Origin: Paludibacter sp.
GTDB taxonomy: Bacteria; Bacteroidota; Bacteroidia; Bacteroidales; Paludibacteraceae
Direction of reading: 5' to 3'
DNA length: 42,979 nucleotides
Assembly: GCA_020049335.1 (NCBI GenBank)
Contig: JAIFKX010000076.1
Coordinates: 1 to 42,979, forward strand
Each line of letters opens with the position of its first letter. Position 1 is the first letter of the stretch. The notes under the pieces were generated by a model. That model was given only the letters and a program-made list of their open reading frames with translations. It did not search any database and was not told the origin of the DNA. This document shows, in pieces, positions 29,545 through 39,769 of the stretch. A program made the position numbers and the translations under genes.

Positions 29545-29573
29545 ATTTATCCGAACAAAATGCCGATATTGTT

Positions 29574-29625
29574 AAACTCCGGGAATTATTTATGATAGTC
29601 ATTTAAATAATCACCCGGAGTTTTT
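29574..29625 (+). terminator. Hairpin terminator between convergent GH78 and HTCS genes
   Basis: AAACTCCGGG (29574-29583) pairs with CCCGGAGTTT (29614-29623), with inner ATTATTTA (29585-29592) / TAAATAAT (29604-29611); plus-strand T run 29621-29625. Confidence 0.75.
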
Positions 29626-32600
29626 CCTGTAATTTTTTTAAAAGTCCGATTAAAATACGAAACATCACTAAATCCAACACGATATGCGATTTGTGAAAAG
29701 TTTAATTCTTTGATTAAAATCAATTCTTTGGCTTTATTAATTCGTATGGTATTAATAAATTCGGTAGTATTAACCTGAAGTGTTTGCTTTAATTTGTTAT
29801 GCAAATTTGTTCTGCTTATATTTAACAGGTTTGCAAGAAATTGAACATTCAGTTCGCTATTTTCAATATTATTCAAAATCAGATCATATAGCTTTTCAAT
29901 AAATGCTAACTCATGATTGGTAGACGGTATTATTAATCCCTCGAAATGAGCAAGGTCTTTTAATTTGTTTTTTAAAAAACGTCGATTGTTTAAAATATTA
30001 TTTATCTGAATATCAAGCTCATTCATTGAGAATGGCTTAGTCATATAGATATCAGCGCCAATTTGAAGCCCTTCAATTTTTGCTTCAGGAGTAGTTTTGG
30101 CAGTAAGCATAACCACAGGGATGTGACATAGGTTGATGTCAGTTTTTATTTTTGAGCATAGTTCTGTACCGCTCATCATCGGCATCATTATGTCTGTTAT
30201 TACAACATCTGGTATATTATTAGCAATATGCTCCCAAGCATTTTTACCGTTTTCAAAGCATTTTACTTTATATTTATACTTGAAATGTTTATTTAGCAAA
30301 AGCAATAAATCTTTATTGTCTTCGGCAATTACTATACTAAATTCCTTATGAACAGTTAGGACTTCACTGCTTTGGTGTATTTCTGTTTCGGTTGTATTAA
30401 TTATCTCTTTTAGGTTATTGTTAATGACATGATTTTCCACCTCATTAAAAGTTGTTCTTTCGGTAGTAATTGGTAAATTTACAATAAACTTACATCCATT
30501 CCCAGATTCACTCTCCACTGTGATTTCTCCCTTAAGTAATTTTACAAGACTTGCAGTTAATGCTAATCCTATACCGCTGCTTTCCACAAGTTCATTTGAG
30601 ATATCATCACTATAAAACACTTCAAATATTTTTTCTTTCTGTAGTTCGTCAAGTCCTTTACCACTATCTTTTACTGAAAATTCGATGGCATTGGGATTAA
30701 TATTTAATGAAAAACTGATTTGTCCATACTGAGGTGTGAATTTAACGGCATTTGTGAGTAAATTAGTAAGTATTTTTTCAAATTTATCAAAATCGAAAAG
30801 CAATTCAATTTCAGTATAATACATTTGAACTTTTAGGTCGATATTTTTTTTTGAAAGTAATGGTCGATAAACGCCAATGATTTGATTTGTAAAATCGACA
30901 ATATTCGCTTTTGTAATGTTTAGCACAGCATGGTCAGTTTCAATTTTTCTAAATTCCATTAATTGATTTACTAAAAACAATAGTCTTGTAGCACTGCGTT
31001 TTATTAAATTTTGCATCTCTAGTGTTTCAGCACCTTGCTTGTCATTACTTTTAAAAAGCATTTCAACAGACGCAATTATGATGCTAAGCGGGGTTTTAAA
31101 TTCGTGCGAGATGTATGTGAAGAAGTTCATCTTGTGCTGATGGAGTATATTAAGATTCTCCCTTTCGATTTTTTCAATAGTTAGCGCAACTTTTTCTGCT
31201 TGTCGATTTTGGTAATTACGATAAAGCAGAAAAGAGACTGCTCCAACAAAAACTAAATAAAGGAAATAAGCGAGTTTGGATGCCCAAAATGGAGGAGCAA
31301 TTTCAATTATTAAGGTACGTTCATCTCCGGTAATGTTAGAAATCCGATTGTTTGCCCGAATATGAAAAACATACTTTCCTGGTGAAATATTAGTGTAATT
31401 TGCCTGCATCTTTTCGGTCAAAGGAGACCATTTTTCATCGAATCCTTCAAGAAAATACTCATAAGCTATATCTCCTTCAAAATAGTTTATACTTGCAAAT
31501 TCAAATGCAAACGAGTTTTGGTTGTATTTTAGATTTATTTTATCACAAAAATCAATTTGCTTATCGATAATTTTTCCATCGGGCAAGATTATTTCATTGA
31601 AAATTTTAAAATTACTAAAATAGGTAGTTGGCCTGACTTTGGGAGTTAATATCTCTTCGGGTCTAAATTTTGTCAAACCATTTACACTTCCAAAGTACAT
31701 TGTCCCATCAGTATCTTTGAAATAGGATTTATAATTGTACTGATTGCCGGCAATACCATGTTTAAAATTGAAGTGAGTAGCTGTAGAATCTCTAAAGTTT
31801 AATCGGCTTATTCCTTTATTGGTGCTAATCCATAACAATCCTTTATTATCTTCAAGAATGCCGTAAACAACATTATCAATCAGCATCTCTTTTTTTTGTA
31901 TGGTTTCGAAAATATTTTTTTTCGAATCGAAACGACAAAGCCCATTTCCTCGAGTACCAATCCATATTTGTTTTTTTGAGTCAATGCAATGACTGATTAT
32001 TGAGTTGCTGGTAAGGTGTGAATTATCACCTGCTTTAAAATGAGACATTAAACCTCGACGATTTTTTTCTAAAATAAAGATGCCTTTATTATAGGTACAA
32101 ATCCAAACTTTTCCATCTGGGGCAGTGAACATATCGTAAACAAAACAATCGTTCAATTCATTTTCTCTAAATCGAGTGAATTTTTCGGTATTTTTATCAA
32201 ATAATTCTATCCCTGCAATAGTGCCAACCAAAATGGAATCGTTAAATAAATTCAGTAATGAAAAAACAAAATTATTATTCAACGAAAAAGGAATATTGAC
32301 ATTGCCAATAAATCGTTTAACATGACCGGTTTTAATATTTACTTTGGACAATCCGCCCATAAAATGACCAACCCAACAATCATCTTTATCCATTAGTAAC
32401 GCATGTATATTATTGGCTGGCTGTGTGATTTTGATTTCTTGAGAGGAAAACAGATGTCTAAAGGTTTGATCCTTTGTATTTAATATAGCAATTCCTGCAT
32501 CTTCGGTAGCTATCCAAATTTTGCCATCTGGTGCTTTTGCAATAGAACTCAACGCTTTTCCTTGAAGTGAATTTGGCTTTTCGTTTGGAAAAATAGCCTC

Positions 32601-33629
32601 AAATCCCAAATTTCTTGTTTTCGAAATATTTACTCCTCCAAAATATGTTCCTATAAAAATAACTTTTTGTTTGTTTTTGAAAATTTTATAAATAGCATTG
32701 TCGTTCAGTGTTTTACGTGATTTATCTATTGATTGAACAAAATGTTGAATATATCCGGTTTTTATATTAAAAATAAACAGACCCTTTTCAGTTCCCACCC
32801 AATACTCATCGGCGCTGTTGCCTTCTTCAATAGTTCGAATATAGTACATTTCAGTACCATTAGTAAATGTTACTGGACTGAATTTATTGTTGTTAAAATT
32901 ATAGGTAAACAATCCTTTCTCAAAAGTTCCCACCCATAATATCCCTTTTGAATCGCTCATTATATGCGAAATTGCCGAATTAAATAAAGTTGAATTTACA
33001 AAATAATTATTGGATATTTTATTGAATTTATTGAATCGATAGAGTGAAAATCTTGAAAACGCCCAATAATATCCTTCTTTATCCGCAGTCATACCAAATA
33101 TTCGATCTTTTAAAAAGGTTAATGGAGTGAATAGATTCTTTTTATAATTATAAATAAATGCTCCCGCATTTTCGGTTGAGATAAGCAACTCAGAACCAAT
33201 ACCTTGTTTGATAGCAATAATATCGCCAATTGGCTCGCCTTTAAATAATAATTGTTTGAAATTATCTTTTTCGGGAACATACCGTGCTAAGCCATTTGAG
33301 GTACCTACAAAAAGCTGGAAATCGGTGGTATAGATAATGCATGGTACAGAGTTGGATGGAAGCAAATTATTGTTTTTTAGAGCGTAGTATTGTTTAATAT
33401 TTCTACCATCGAAACGGTTAAGTCCTCCATCAGTTGCAAACCACATAAATCCCAAACTGTCTTGACAAATATCAAAAACAGTATTATGAGTCAAACCCTT
33501 GTCGTTTGTTATCGCATCAAAGAAATAGCTACTTTTTACCGCGCTTATACTTTGAGAGCCAAAACATAAAATCGCACAAAAAATTTTGAATTTAATTTGA
33601 ATGGTACAAATTGTAATTTTAGAAAGCAT
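29586..33629 (-). CDS. Hybrid two-component system regulator (HTCS): two-component-regulator propeller repeats, Y_Y_Y, HisKA, HATPase, receiver and AraC-type HTH
   Basis: Propeller repeats (GLTHNTVFDICQDSLGFMWFATDGGLNRFDG), FFTYISHEFKTPLSIIIASVEML, GSGIGLALTASLVKLLKGEI..., PDVVITDIMMPMMSGTELC, C-terminal NFSQIAYRVGFSDVSYFNRTFKKITGKTPGDYL. Confidence 0.97.
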   Translation of the reverse strand: MLSKITICTIQIKFKIFCAILCFGSQSISAVKSSYFFDAITNDKGLTHNTVFDICQDSLGFMWFATDGGLNRFDGRNIKQYYALKNNNLLPSNSVPCIIYTTDFQLFVGTSNGLARYVPEKDNFKQLLFKGEPIGDIIAIKQGIGSELLISTENAGAFIYNYKKNLFTPLTFLKDRIFGMTADKEGYYWAFSRFSLYRFNKFNKISNNYFVNSTLFNSAISHIMSDSKGILWVGTFEKGLFTYNFNNNKFSPVTFTNGTEMYYIRTIEEGNSADEYWVGTEKGLFIFNIKTGYIQHFVQSIDKSRKTLNDNAIYKIFKNKQKVIFIGTYFGGVNISKTRNLGFEAIFPNEKPNSLQGKALSSIAKAPDGKIWIATEDAGIAILNTKDQTFRHLFSSQEIKITQPANNIHALLMDKDDCWVGHFMGGLSKVNIKTGHVKRFIGNVNIPFSLNNNFVFSLLNLFNDSILVGTIAGIELFDKNTEKFTRFRENELNDCFVYDMFTAPDGKVWICTYNKGIFILEKNRRGLMSHFKAGDNSHLTSNSIISHCIDSKKQIWIGTRGNGLCRFDSKKNIFETIQKKEMLIDNVVYGILEDNKGLLWISTNKGISRLNFRDSTATHFNFKHGIAGNQYNYKSYFKDTDGTMYFGSVNGLTKFRPEEILTPKVRPTTYFSNFKIFNEIILPDGKIIDKQIDFCDKINLKYNQNSFAFEFASINYFEGDIAYEYFLEGFDEKWSPLTEKMQANYTNISPGKYVFHIRANNRISNITGDERTLIIEIAPPFWASKLAYFLYLVFVGAVSFLLYRNYQNRQAEKVALTIEKIERENLNILHQHKMNFFTYISHEFKTPLSIIIASVEMLFKSNDKQGAETLEMQNLIKRSATRLLFLVNQLMEFRKIETDHAVLNITKANIVDFTNQIIGVYRPLLSKKNIDLKVQMYYTEIELLFDFDKFEKILTNLLTNAVKFTPQYGQISFSLNINPNAIEFSVKDSGKGLDELQKEKIFEVFYSDDISNELVESSGIGLALTASLVKLLKGEITVESESGNGCKFIVNLPITTERTTFNEVENHVINNNLKEIINTTETEIHQSSEVLTVHKEFSIVIAEDNKDLLLLLNKHFKYKYKVKCFENGKNAWEHIANNIPDVVITDIMMPMMSGTELCSKIKTDINLCHIPVVMLTAKTTPEAKIEGLQIGADIYMTKPFSMNELDIQINNILNNRRFLKNKLKDLAHFEGLIIPSTNHELAFIEKLYDLILNNIENSELNVQFLANLLNISRTNLHNKLKQTLQVNTTEFINTIRINKAKELILIKELNFSQIAYRVGFSDVSYFNRTFKKITGKTPGDYLNDYHK

Positions 33630-33678
33630 GCTTAGTAGTTTTTTAATAGAGATTTTAGAACAATTTATAACAGAACTA

Positions 33679-33712
33679 CAAATATAAGCTATTTTGACAG
33701 AAAAATATCAAA
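33679..33712 (-). promoter_or_regulatory. Candidate HTCS promoter (minus strand): TTTG ... TATATTTG
   Basis: Plus strand CAAATATA at 33679-33686 reads TATATTTG on the minus strand (TAnnTTTG). CAAA at 33709-33712 gives an upstream TTTG with a 22-nt spacer; about 50 nt upstream of the HTCS ATG. Confidence 0.45.
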
Positions 33713-33866
33713 TATGAATCTCATTTACTGCCTGAAAGCTTGTATTTTTTGTATAAACATTTGTATTTATGTTCAGAGGAATAGATTAGAGCTTTATTAA
33801 ATATGTTTTTGTACATTACTGCTACAAAAAACCATTTTTGTACAAATAAATATAAGTATATTCAAT

Positions 33867-33874
33867 TACTTTTG
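33867..33874 (+). promoter_or_regulatory. Candidate -7 element (TACTTTTG) upstream of susC-like gene
   Basis: Exact TAnnTTTG match about 83 bp upstream of ATG 33957. A TTTG lies at 33837-33840, but the 26-nt spacing is longer than expected. Confidence 0.4.
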
Positions 33875-33956
33875 TTAATCGATTTTAAAGGCACAATATA
33901 ATAATGTGTACGATTTAAAATTACAGCAACAATAAGAAATCACAAACAGAATAAAT

Positions 33957-36900
33957 ATGTTACATAGTAAAAACTTTTTTCCCTTAAATCGAATAGTTAT
34001 AAAGTTATTCGTTTTTTTCATGTTATTATTTACTTCTTTCGAAATGTTTGCTCAAACATCTCGATCTATTCAAGGTGTAGTTTTCGATAATCAAGGTGAA
34101 CCATTAATTGGAGTTAGTATTTCCATAATTGGAACAACAAAGGGTACAATAACAGATATTGATGGCAAATTCAATATTGAAGTCGATGCTATTAGTACGA
34201 AACTGACTTTTATGTATCTAGGTTATTTATCACAAACTGTTGAAGTTAATACCTCAAAATCACTAAAGGTGGTTATGCTTGAAGATACAAAGCAACTCGA
34301 TGAAGTAGTTGTGGTTGGTTATGGTACACAACGAAAAAAAGATTTGACGGGTGCCGTGGGCGTAGTTGATACCAAGGAAATGAAAAAAATTCAATCGTCA
34401 AACATAGGCCAGGCATTGCAAGGTCAGGTTTCCGGTGTTTCGGTAAGCACATCGGGCGAACCTGGATCAGGGGCTGATATTCGCATACGAGGCATCGGCA
34501 GTTTCTCTAACGTAGGGCCATTGTATGTAGTTGATGGAATGATTCTTAACGGTGGACAGCGCGAATTTAATGTAAACGACATTGAGTCGATGCAGGTATT
34601 GAAAGATGCTTCGGCCACAGCGCTTTATGGAGCCCGTGGTGCAAACGGAGTAATTGTTATTACCACAAAAAAAGGAAAAGATGGAGTTCCTAAAATAGAT
34701 CTTTCGGTTAACTATGGCAGTCAGCAAATTGTCAAGCGTATTGAGATGATGAACAGTTTGGAATTCTTACGAGTTAATCGTCAAGCTTACGAAAATGCCA
34801 GCATGTTGTGGCCGGGCGAACCCGCTCAGGGACAAGTATTGATAAACACCGACTGGCAGAATGAGTTTTTTCAACCAGGAAACACGCAGGATTATAACCT
34901 GACAGTTTCGGGAGGAAACAAGGATGGAAATTATCTTATTTCTGGAAATGTATTTTCGCAAGATGCTGTTGTAAAAGGACCATATCACGACCGCTACACT
35001 TTCCGTATTAATACTGAAATCAGAAAAGGTATTTTAACGATAGGGGAAAATATGCTTTACTCACGCACCCAAACAAAACCAATGATAGGTTCACCATTTA
35101 TCGATTTGTGTCGCCTCCCTCCTATTATACCTGTAAAAAACGAAGACGGAAGTTGGGGAACAGGGAGTACATCGTATCAAACTTACGGCACCAACCCAAT
35201 TGGTATGCAAGAAACCCGCGATTATCTACAAACATCGAATCGTTTGATAGGTAACATATTTGCAGAAATTGAGATTTTAAAAAACCTGAAATTCAAATCA
35301 AATCTTGGAATTGAATACCATGGTTGGAACGACCGTGAAAAAACAACTTTCGATCAAATTCGCTATCTCGAAGTATCCAATTACGAAAACAGCCTAACCG
35401 AGCGTAGAGGCGACTTCACAACACTTATGCTCGAAAACACACTGACATACAATAAAAAAATTGGCAAACATGCCTTTGATGTATTGGCTGGTTATACTGC
35501 TCAGGAAACAAAATGGAAACAACTAACTTCAACTGTAAACGATTTAGTTCCCGGATTTTGGGTAATAAGTGCCGGAAAAGAAGATATGTTGACAGACGGT
35601 AATGACTCAGAGTACGCTATGCTATCGTTGTTGGGACGTATAAATTATTCATTCGATGATAAATACCTGGTTCAGGCCAATGTTCGTCGCGATGGATCTT
35701 CACGATTTGGGGTGAATTATCGTTATGGTGTATTTCCATCAGCTTCGCTCGGATGGCGTATCAGTCAAGAAAAATTCTTTGAAGGAGCTAAAAAATACAT
35801 TGATGATTTGAAATTGCGTGCAAGTTACGGTATCATTGGCGATCAACAATCCATTGGCGATTACGATTACTCTGCTTATGTATTTGTTGGCGAAGGTGGT
35901 GTTTTTGGGTCGGATCAAGCACTTAATGTGGGCTCAATTCAAAAAGGAACTGCCAATCCGAATCTTCGATGGGAATCGAAAACTACATTCAACGCAGGAT
36001 TAGATTTTACTGCACTTCAGAATAAGTTATACGGTTCGATAGAGTATTTCTCGTCGGATTCAAAAGACATTCTCGTTAAGCTTCCTATGGCCTGGGCGTA
36101 TGGATCAGATTATATTCCGTGGACAAATTTCGGACGTATGATTAACAACGGAGTTGAACTTACACTCGGATTCAGAGAACAAAAGAACGAATTTAAGTAC
36201 AACGTAGGATTAAATTTGACCAAAGTAAAAAACACAATATTATCGTTGGGAGAAAGCTATCGCGAAGGTGGTAACAACGGAGTGAATCGTTCGGAAGAAG
36301 GACGGTCGGTCGGTGATTTTTATGTTATTCGTACCGATGGTATATTCCAAAGTTGGGACGAAGTGTATGCATACACCTTTACCAGTACCGATCCAGTAAC
36401 CAATGTGGAAACTACCTCCATGATTCAGCCCAATGCCAAGCCGGGAGATATTCGATACAAAGACAGTAATGACGATGGACAGATTGATAGTGATGACAGA
36501 GAATACGTTGGCAGTCCACTTCCTGATTATGAACTGGGATTACAGTTTTCGTGCGAATACAAGAATTTCGACTTATCTATGTTTATGACAGGGGTTTTCG
36601 GAAATCAAATATATAACAACACTAAGTATTGGCTCGAACGCATGGATGAAACAGCTAATTTACCATCGAGCCTAGTTCCATGGACAGAGGAAAATCATTC
36701 AACAACAACGCCTCGCGCAGTAATGGGACCAAATGAAAACACACGAGCAAATTCTGATCGCTGGATTGAAAATGGTGATTATTTACGCCTTAAAAATTTG
36801 CAAGTAGGCTACAATTTTACAAAAAAACTATTGCAACCTACCAAAATAATCCAAAGTTGCAGGTTATTTGCAGGAGTGCAAAACCTATTCACCATAACAA

Positions 36901-37016
36901 AATACTCCGGATACGACCCTGAAATTTCAGGAGGAGATGTTTTTGGAAAAGGAAATGACAACGGACATTTTCCACCGGTTAGAAGTTTTAATGCCGGAGT
37001 ACAAATTTCATTTTAA
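33957..37016 (+). CDS. SusC-like TonB-linked outer membrane transporter
   Basis: IQGVVFDNQGEPLIGVSISIIGTTKGTITDIDGKFNI, LDEVVVVGYGTQRKKDLTGAVGVVD, GADIRIRGIGSFSNVGPLYVVDGMIL, SMQVLKDASATALYGARGANGVIVITTKKGK. Confidence 0.97.
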   Translation: MLHSKNFFPLNRIVIKLFVFFMLLFTSFEMFAQTSRSIQGVVFDNQGEPLIGVSISIIGTTKGTITDIDGKFNIEVDAISTKLTFMYLGYLSQTVEVNTSKSLKVVMLEDTKQLDEVVVVGYGTQRKKDLTGAVGVVDTKEMKKIQSSNIGQALQGQVSGVSVSTSGEPGSGADIRIRGIGSFSNVGPLYVVDGMILNGGQREFNVNDIESMQVLKDASATALYGARGANGVIVITTKKGKDGVPKIDLSVNYGSQQIVKRIEMMNSLEFLRVNRQAYENASMLWPGEPAQGQVLINTDWQNEFFQPGNTQDYNLTVSGGNKDGNYLISGNVFSQDAVVKGPYHDRYTFRINTEIRKGILTIGENMLYSRTQTKPMIGSPFIDLCRLPPIIPVKNEDGSWGTGSTSYQTYGTNPIGMQETRDYLQTSNRLIGNIFAEIEILKNLKFKSNLGIEYHGWNDREKTTFDQIRYLEVSNYENSLTERRGDFTTLMLENTLTYNKKIGKHAFDVLAGYTAQETKWKQLTSTVNDLVPGFWVISAGKEDMLTDGNDSEYAMLSLLGRINYSFDDKYLVQANVRRDGSSRFGVNYRYGVFPSASLGWRISQEKFFEGAKKYIDDLKLRASYGIIGDQQSIGDYDYSAYVFVGEGGVFGSDQALNVGSIQKGTANPNLRWESKTTFNAGLDFTALQNKLYGSIEYFSSDSKDILVKLPMAWAYGSDYIPWTNFGRMINNGVELTLGFREQKNEFKYNVGLNLTKVKNTILSLGESYREGGNNGVNRSEEGRSVGDFYVIRTDGIFQSWDEVYAYTFTSTDPVTNVETTSMIQPNAKPGDIRYKDSNDDGQIDSDDREYVGSPLPDYELGLQFSCEYKNFDLSMFMTGVFGNQIYNNTKYWLERMDETANLPSSLVPWTEENHSTTTPRAVMGPNENTRANSDRWIENGDYLRLKNLQVGYNFTKKLLQPTKIIQSCRLFAGVQNLFTITKYSGYDPEISGGDVFGKGNDNGHFPPVRSFNAGVQISF

Positions 37017-37048
37017 ACATATTACCCAACGAAACAAAAAGTTATATT

Positions 37049-38590
37049 ATGAAACACTTACATATAATCGCTGCAATTTTTGCAGTTATAAGTCTGACGG
37101 CATGTTCCAAGGATTTTCTGGATAGAAAAAATCCAAACGAAATGACTACCACCGACTTTTGGAAAACAGGCGACGATCTCCAAAAAGGAATTGACGCTGC
37201 TTACCGTCCATTGCGTTTTAACGGCGCATATTCCCGATGGCTACATATTCTTTACGTGTCGCGTTCCGACGAGGGTTACAGCGAATCGCCAAACCCTTAT
37301 TTTCAGTCATACTCAAATTTTCTCACAAAAAGCTACAACGATGATTCAGCAGAGGCAATAAAATTTACCTGGATTGATTTATACAAAGGTATTTTCTGGG
37401 CTAATCAGGTTATATACAACAGTACGAATATCAAAATGGATGAGGCATTGAAGACCAGAATTCTTGGTGAAGCGTATTTCTTACGTGGGATGCATTATTT
37501 CAACATTGCTGCTGTATATGGTCGTGGACCATTAATGTTAAATCCGTTTGCAGGTGGCGAAGCACCAGAAGTTGCAGAACAATTGGGTTTGTACGAACAG
37601 GCACGCAAAGATTTCGACGAAGCCATCAAAAGGCTTCCTGCTTACTACAGCGAACTTAAAAATTTGGGGCGTACAACCGAAGGAGCTGCACGTGGAATGC
37701 GTATAAAAGTACTTATGCAAGAACATAACTGGGCTGAAGCAGAAGCAGAATGCCGTACAATTTTTGCCTTGAAAAACAGTGGAGGACAACCACTTTATTC
37801 ATTAGTAACCAATTATAAAGATAATTTTTCGCAAGCAGGCGAGAATAATGCTGAATCAATCTTTGAAGTTCAGTATGCTCCTGGATTGCAATCAGGTGCG
37901 GAAGTCGGATGTAACCGTGCAAAATTTATGGGTATTGCAGCCGATGGATTATCATGGGCAGATGCTTATCCACGCAAATCGCTTTATAATGAGTTTTTAT
38001 TGGAAAAAACAACTGCCAATAAACCCGACCCTCGTATAAAACATACTTTGGCATATTACGATCCGGCAAATCCTACCGAAACATTTTATGGTAAAACATG
38101 GGATGAAATGAGTTTGAACCACGACATGGTTTATTGGAAAAAATACACCAATTACGAAACTGCAACTGTTGAAGATTATAATTCAGGAATCAATTTCAGA
38201 GTTGTTCGCCTCGCCGATATATATTTGTTGTACGCCGAAGCGCTCAACGAACTGAACCGAACTTCCGAAGCCTACGAATACATCAATAAAGTTCGTCGAC
38301 GTGTAGGAATGCCTGATCTTGAGAACTCAACCGTTTTTACTGGCATTGGAATCGACAAAGAGAAAATGCGTACACAAATTAGGCACGAACGTAGCTGCGA
38401 ATTAGGTGGAGAATCAACTCGCTGGTTCGACTTGGAACGTTGGGGTATGTTTGAAATTGCTACTAATGTAGCATGGCTCAAAAATCGCGATGCCGATTTT
38501 AACAATTTTATCATTGGTGTAAATAATCGCTTCCCGATACCATACCACGAGATTGCATTAGTTCCAATTACTCAAAACCCAGGATATTAA
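37049..38590 (+). CDS. SusD-like glycan-binding lipoprotein
   Basis: Lipobox SLTACSKDFLD, FWKTGDDLQKGIDAAYRPL, ILGEAYFLRGMHYFNIAAVYG, RLADIYLLYAEALNELN, RHERSCELGGESTRWFDLERWG, C-terminal ALVPITQNPGY. Confidence 0.96.
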   Translation: MKHLHIIAAIFAVISLTACSKDFLDRKNPNEMTTTDFWKTGDDLQKGIDAAYRPLRFNGAYSRWLHILYVSRSDEGYSESPNPYFQSYSNFLTKSYNDDSAEAIKFTWIDLYKGIFWANQVIYNSTNIKMDEALKTRILGEAYFLRGMHYFNIAAVYGRGPLMLNPFAGGEAPEVAEQLGLYEQARKDFDEAIKRLPAYYSELKNLGRTTEGAARGMRIKVLMQEHNWAEAEAECRTIFALKNSGGQPLYSLVTNYKDNFSQAGENNAESIFEVQYAPGLQSGAEVGCNRAKFMGIAADGLSWADAYPRKSLYNEFLLEKTTANKPDPRIKHTLAYYDPANPTETFYGKTWDEMSLNHDMVYWKKYTNYETATVEDYNSGINFRVVRLADIYLLYAEALNELNRTSEAYEYINKVRRRVGMPDLENSTVFTGIGIDKEKMRTQIRHERSCELGGESTRWFDLERWGMFEIATNVAWLKNRDADFNNFIIGVNNRFPIPYHEIALVPITQNPGY

Positions 38591-38654
38591 TCTTCTAACA
38601 ATAACACTTTTACTTTAGAAATTATCACAATCAAATAATTATCAAATATTTAAA

Positions 38655-39737
38655 ATGAAAAAAACATTAATGAATATAACATTTATACTTCTGAACACAT
38701 TGTTATTCTGGTCGTCTTGTGTTGAAAAAACGGAAGAAATTCTTATTTGGAACGACCCTCCAACTTCGGCTGATACACTTTACCAAAATCCTGTATTTGA
38801 ACCTGACTTAGCTGACCCATCTGTAGTTAAAGCAGCAGATGGTTGGTTTTATGCTTATGGTACTGAAAATAATTGGAGTAACGGTATTCACCGAATGGTA
38901 CCTATTATTAAATCTAAGAATCTTACCAAATGGGAATATGTAGCGGATGCATTTATTGCAAGACCAACATGGAAAACAGATGGCGGAATTTGGGCTGTGG
39001 ATGTAACGTTTGTAAATAGCAAATACTATATGTATTACAGCGTTTCCACCTGGGGGGATTCAAATCCGGGAATCGGTTTAGCTATTGCTGATTTACCTTA
39101 TGGGCCTTTTGTTGATCAGGGAAAGGTTTTTGATTCTCAGTCGATTGGCGTAGCTAACAGTATTGACCCATGTTTTATTCAAACCGGAAGCGGGCGGAAT
39201 AAAAAGTCTTATTTGTTTTGGGGAAGTTTTCAAGGTATTTTTGGAACTGAGTTAAGTGCTGACCTGAAAACTGCTGTAGGTGCAAAATTCAAAATAGCAA
39301 ATGCTAATTTTGAAGGGACTTACATTTTGGAACGCAATGGCAAATTTTACTTCTTTGGTTCATTGGGTACATGTTGCGAAGGTATAGACAGCAAATACCA
39401 TGTTGCAGTAGCATGTGCAACCAATATTACTGGTCCCTATCTTGATAAATCCGGAAATTCAATTGCTGATTTTGGACAGGAAGGAACTCTTTTTATTAGC
39501 GGAGATCGTGAATGGGGTTGGGTTGGCCCGGGTCACAATGCCGAAATAATGACTGATGACAGAGGCAATGACTTCTTCTTATATCATGCCATTGATGTAA
39601 AAAATCCATATTTAGCTGGTGGGGCTACACGTCGCCCGTTGATGATGGACAAAATAACATGGGTTGATGGTTGGCCTCAAATAAAAAATGGATTACCAAG
39701 TAAAACCTTGCAAGCAGCCCCATATTTCGAAAAATAA
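38655..39737 (+). CDS. GH43 (arabinanase-type) glycosidase, putative lipoprotein
   Basis: Lipobox-like LFWSSC; YQNPVFEPDLADPSVVKAADGWFYAYGTEN, SIDPCFIQ, FEGTYILERNGKFYFFGSLGTCCEGIDSKYH, GWVGPGHNAEIMTDD. Confidence 0.85.
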   Translation: MKKTLMNITFILLNTLLFWSSCVEKTEEILIWNDPPTSADTLYQNPVFEPDLADPSVVKAADGWFYAYGTENNWSNGIHRMVPIIKSKNLTKWEYVADAFIARPTWKTDGGIWAVDVTFVNSKYYMYYSVSTWGDSNPGIGLAIADLPYGPFVDQGKVFDSQSIGVANSIDPCFIQTGSGRNKKSYLFWGSFQGIFGTELSADLKTAVGAKFKIANANFEGTYILERNGKFYFFGSLGTCCEGIDSKYHVAVACATNITGPYLDKSGNSIADFGQEGTLFISGDREWGWVGPGHNAEIMTDDRGNDFFLYHAIDVKNPYLAGGATRRPLMMDKITWVDGWPQIKNGLPSKTLQAAPYFEK

Positions 39738-39769
39738 TAATTTAAAAACTATCTTTATTAATTGTCATA

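Noticed and set aside
33837-33874. Complete -33/-7 promoter for susC (TTTG 33837-33840 with TACTTTTG 33867-33874)
   Set aside because: The 26-nt spacing is longer than expected for the Bacteroidetes consensus, so only the -7-like element is listed.
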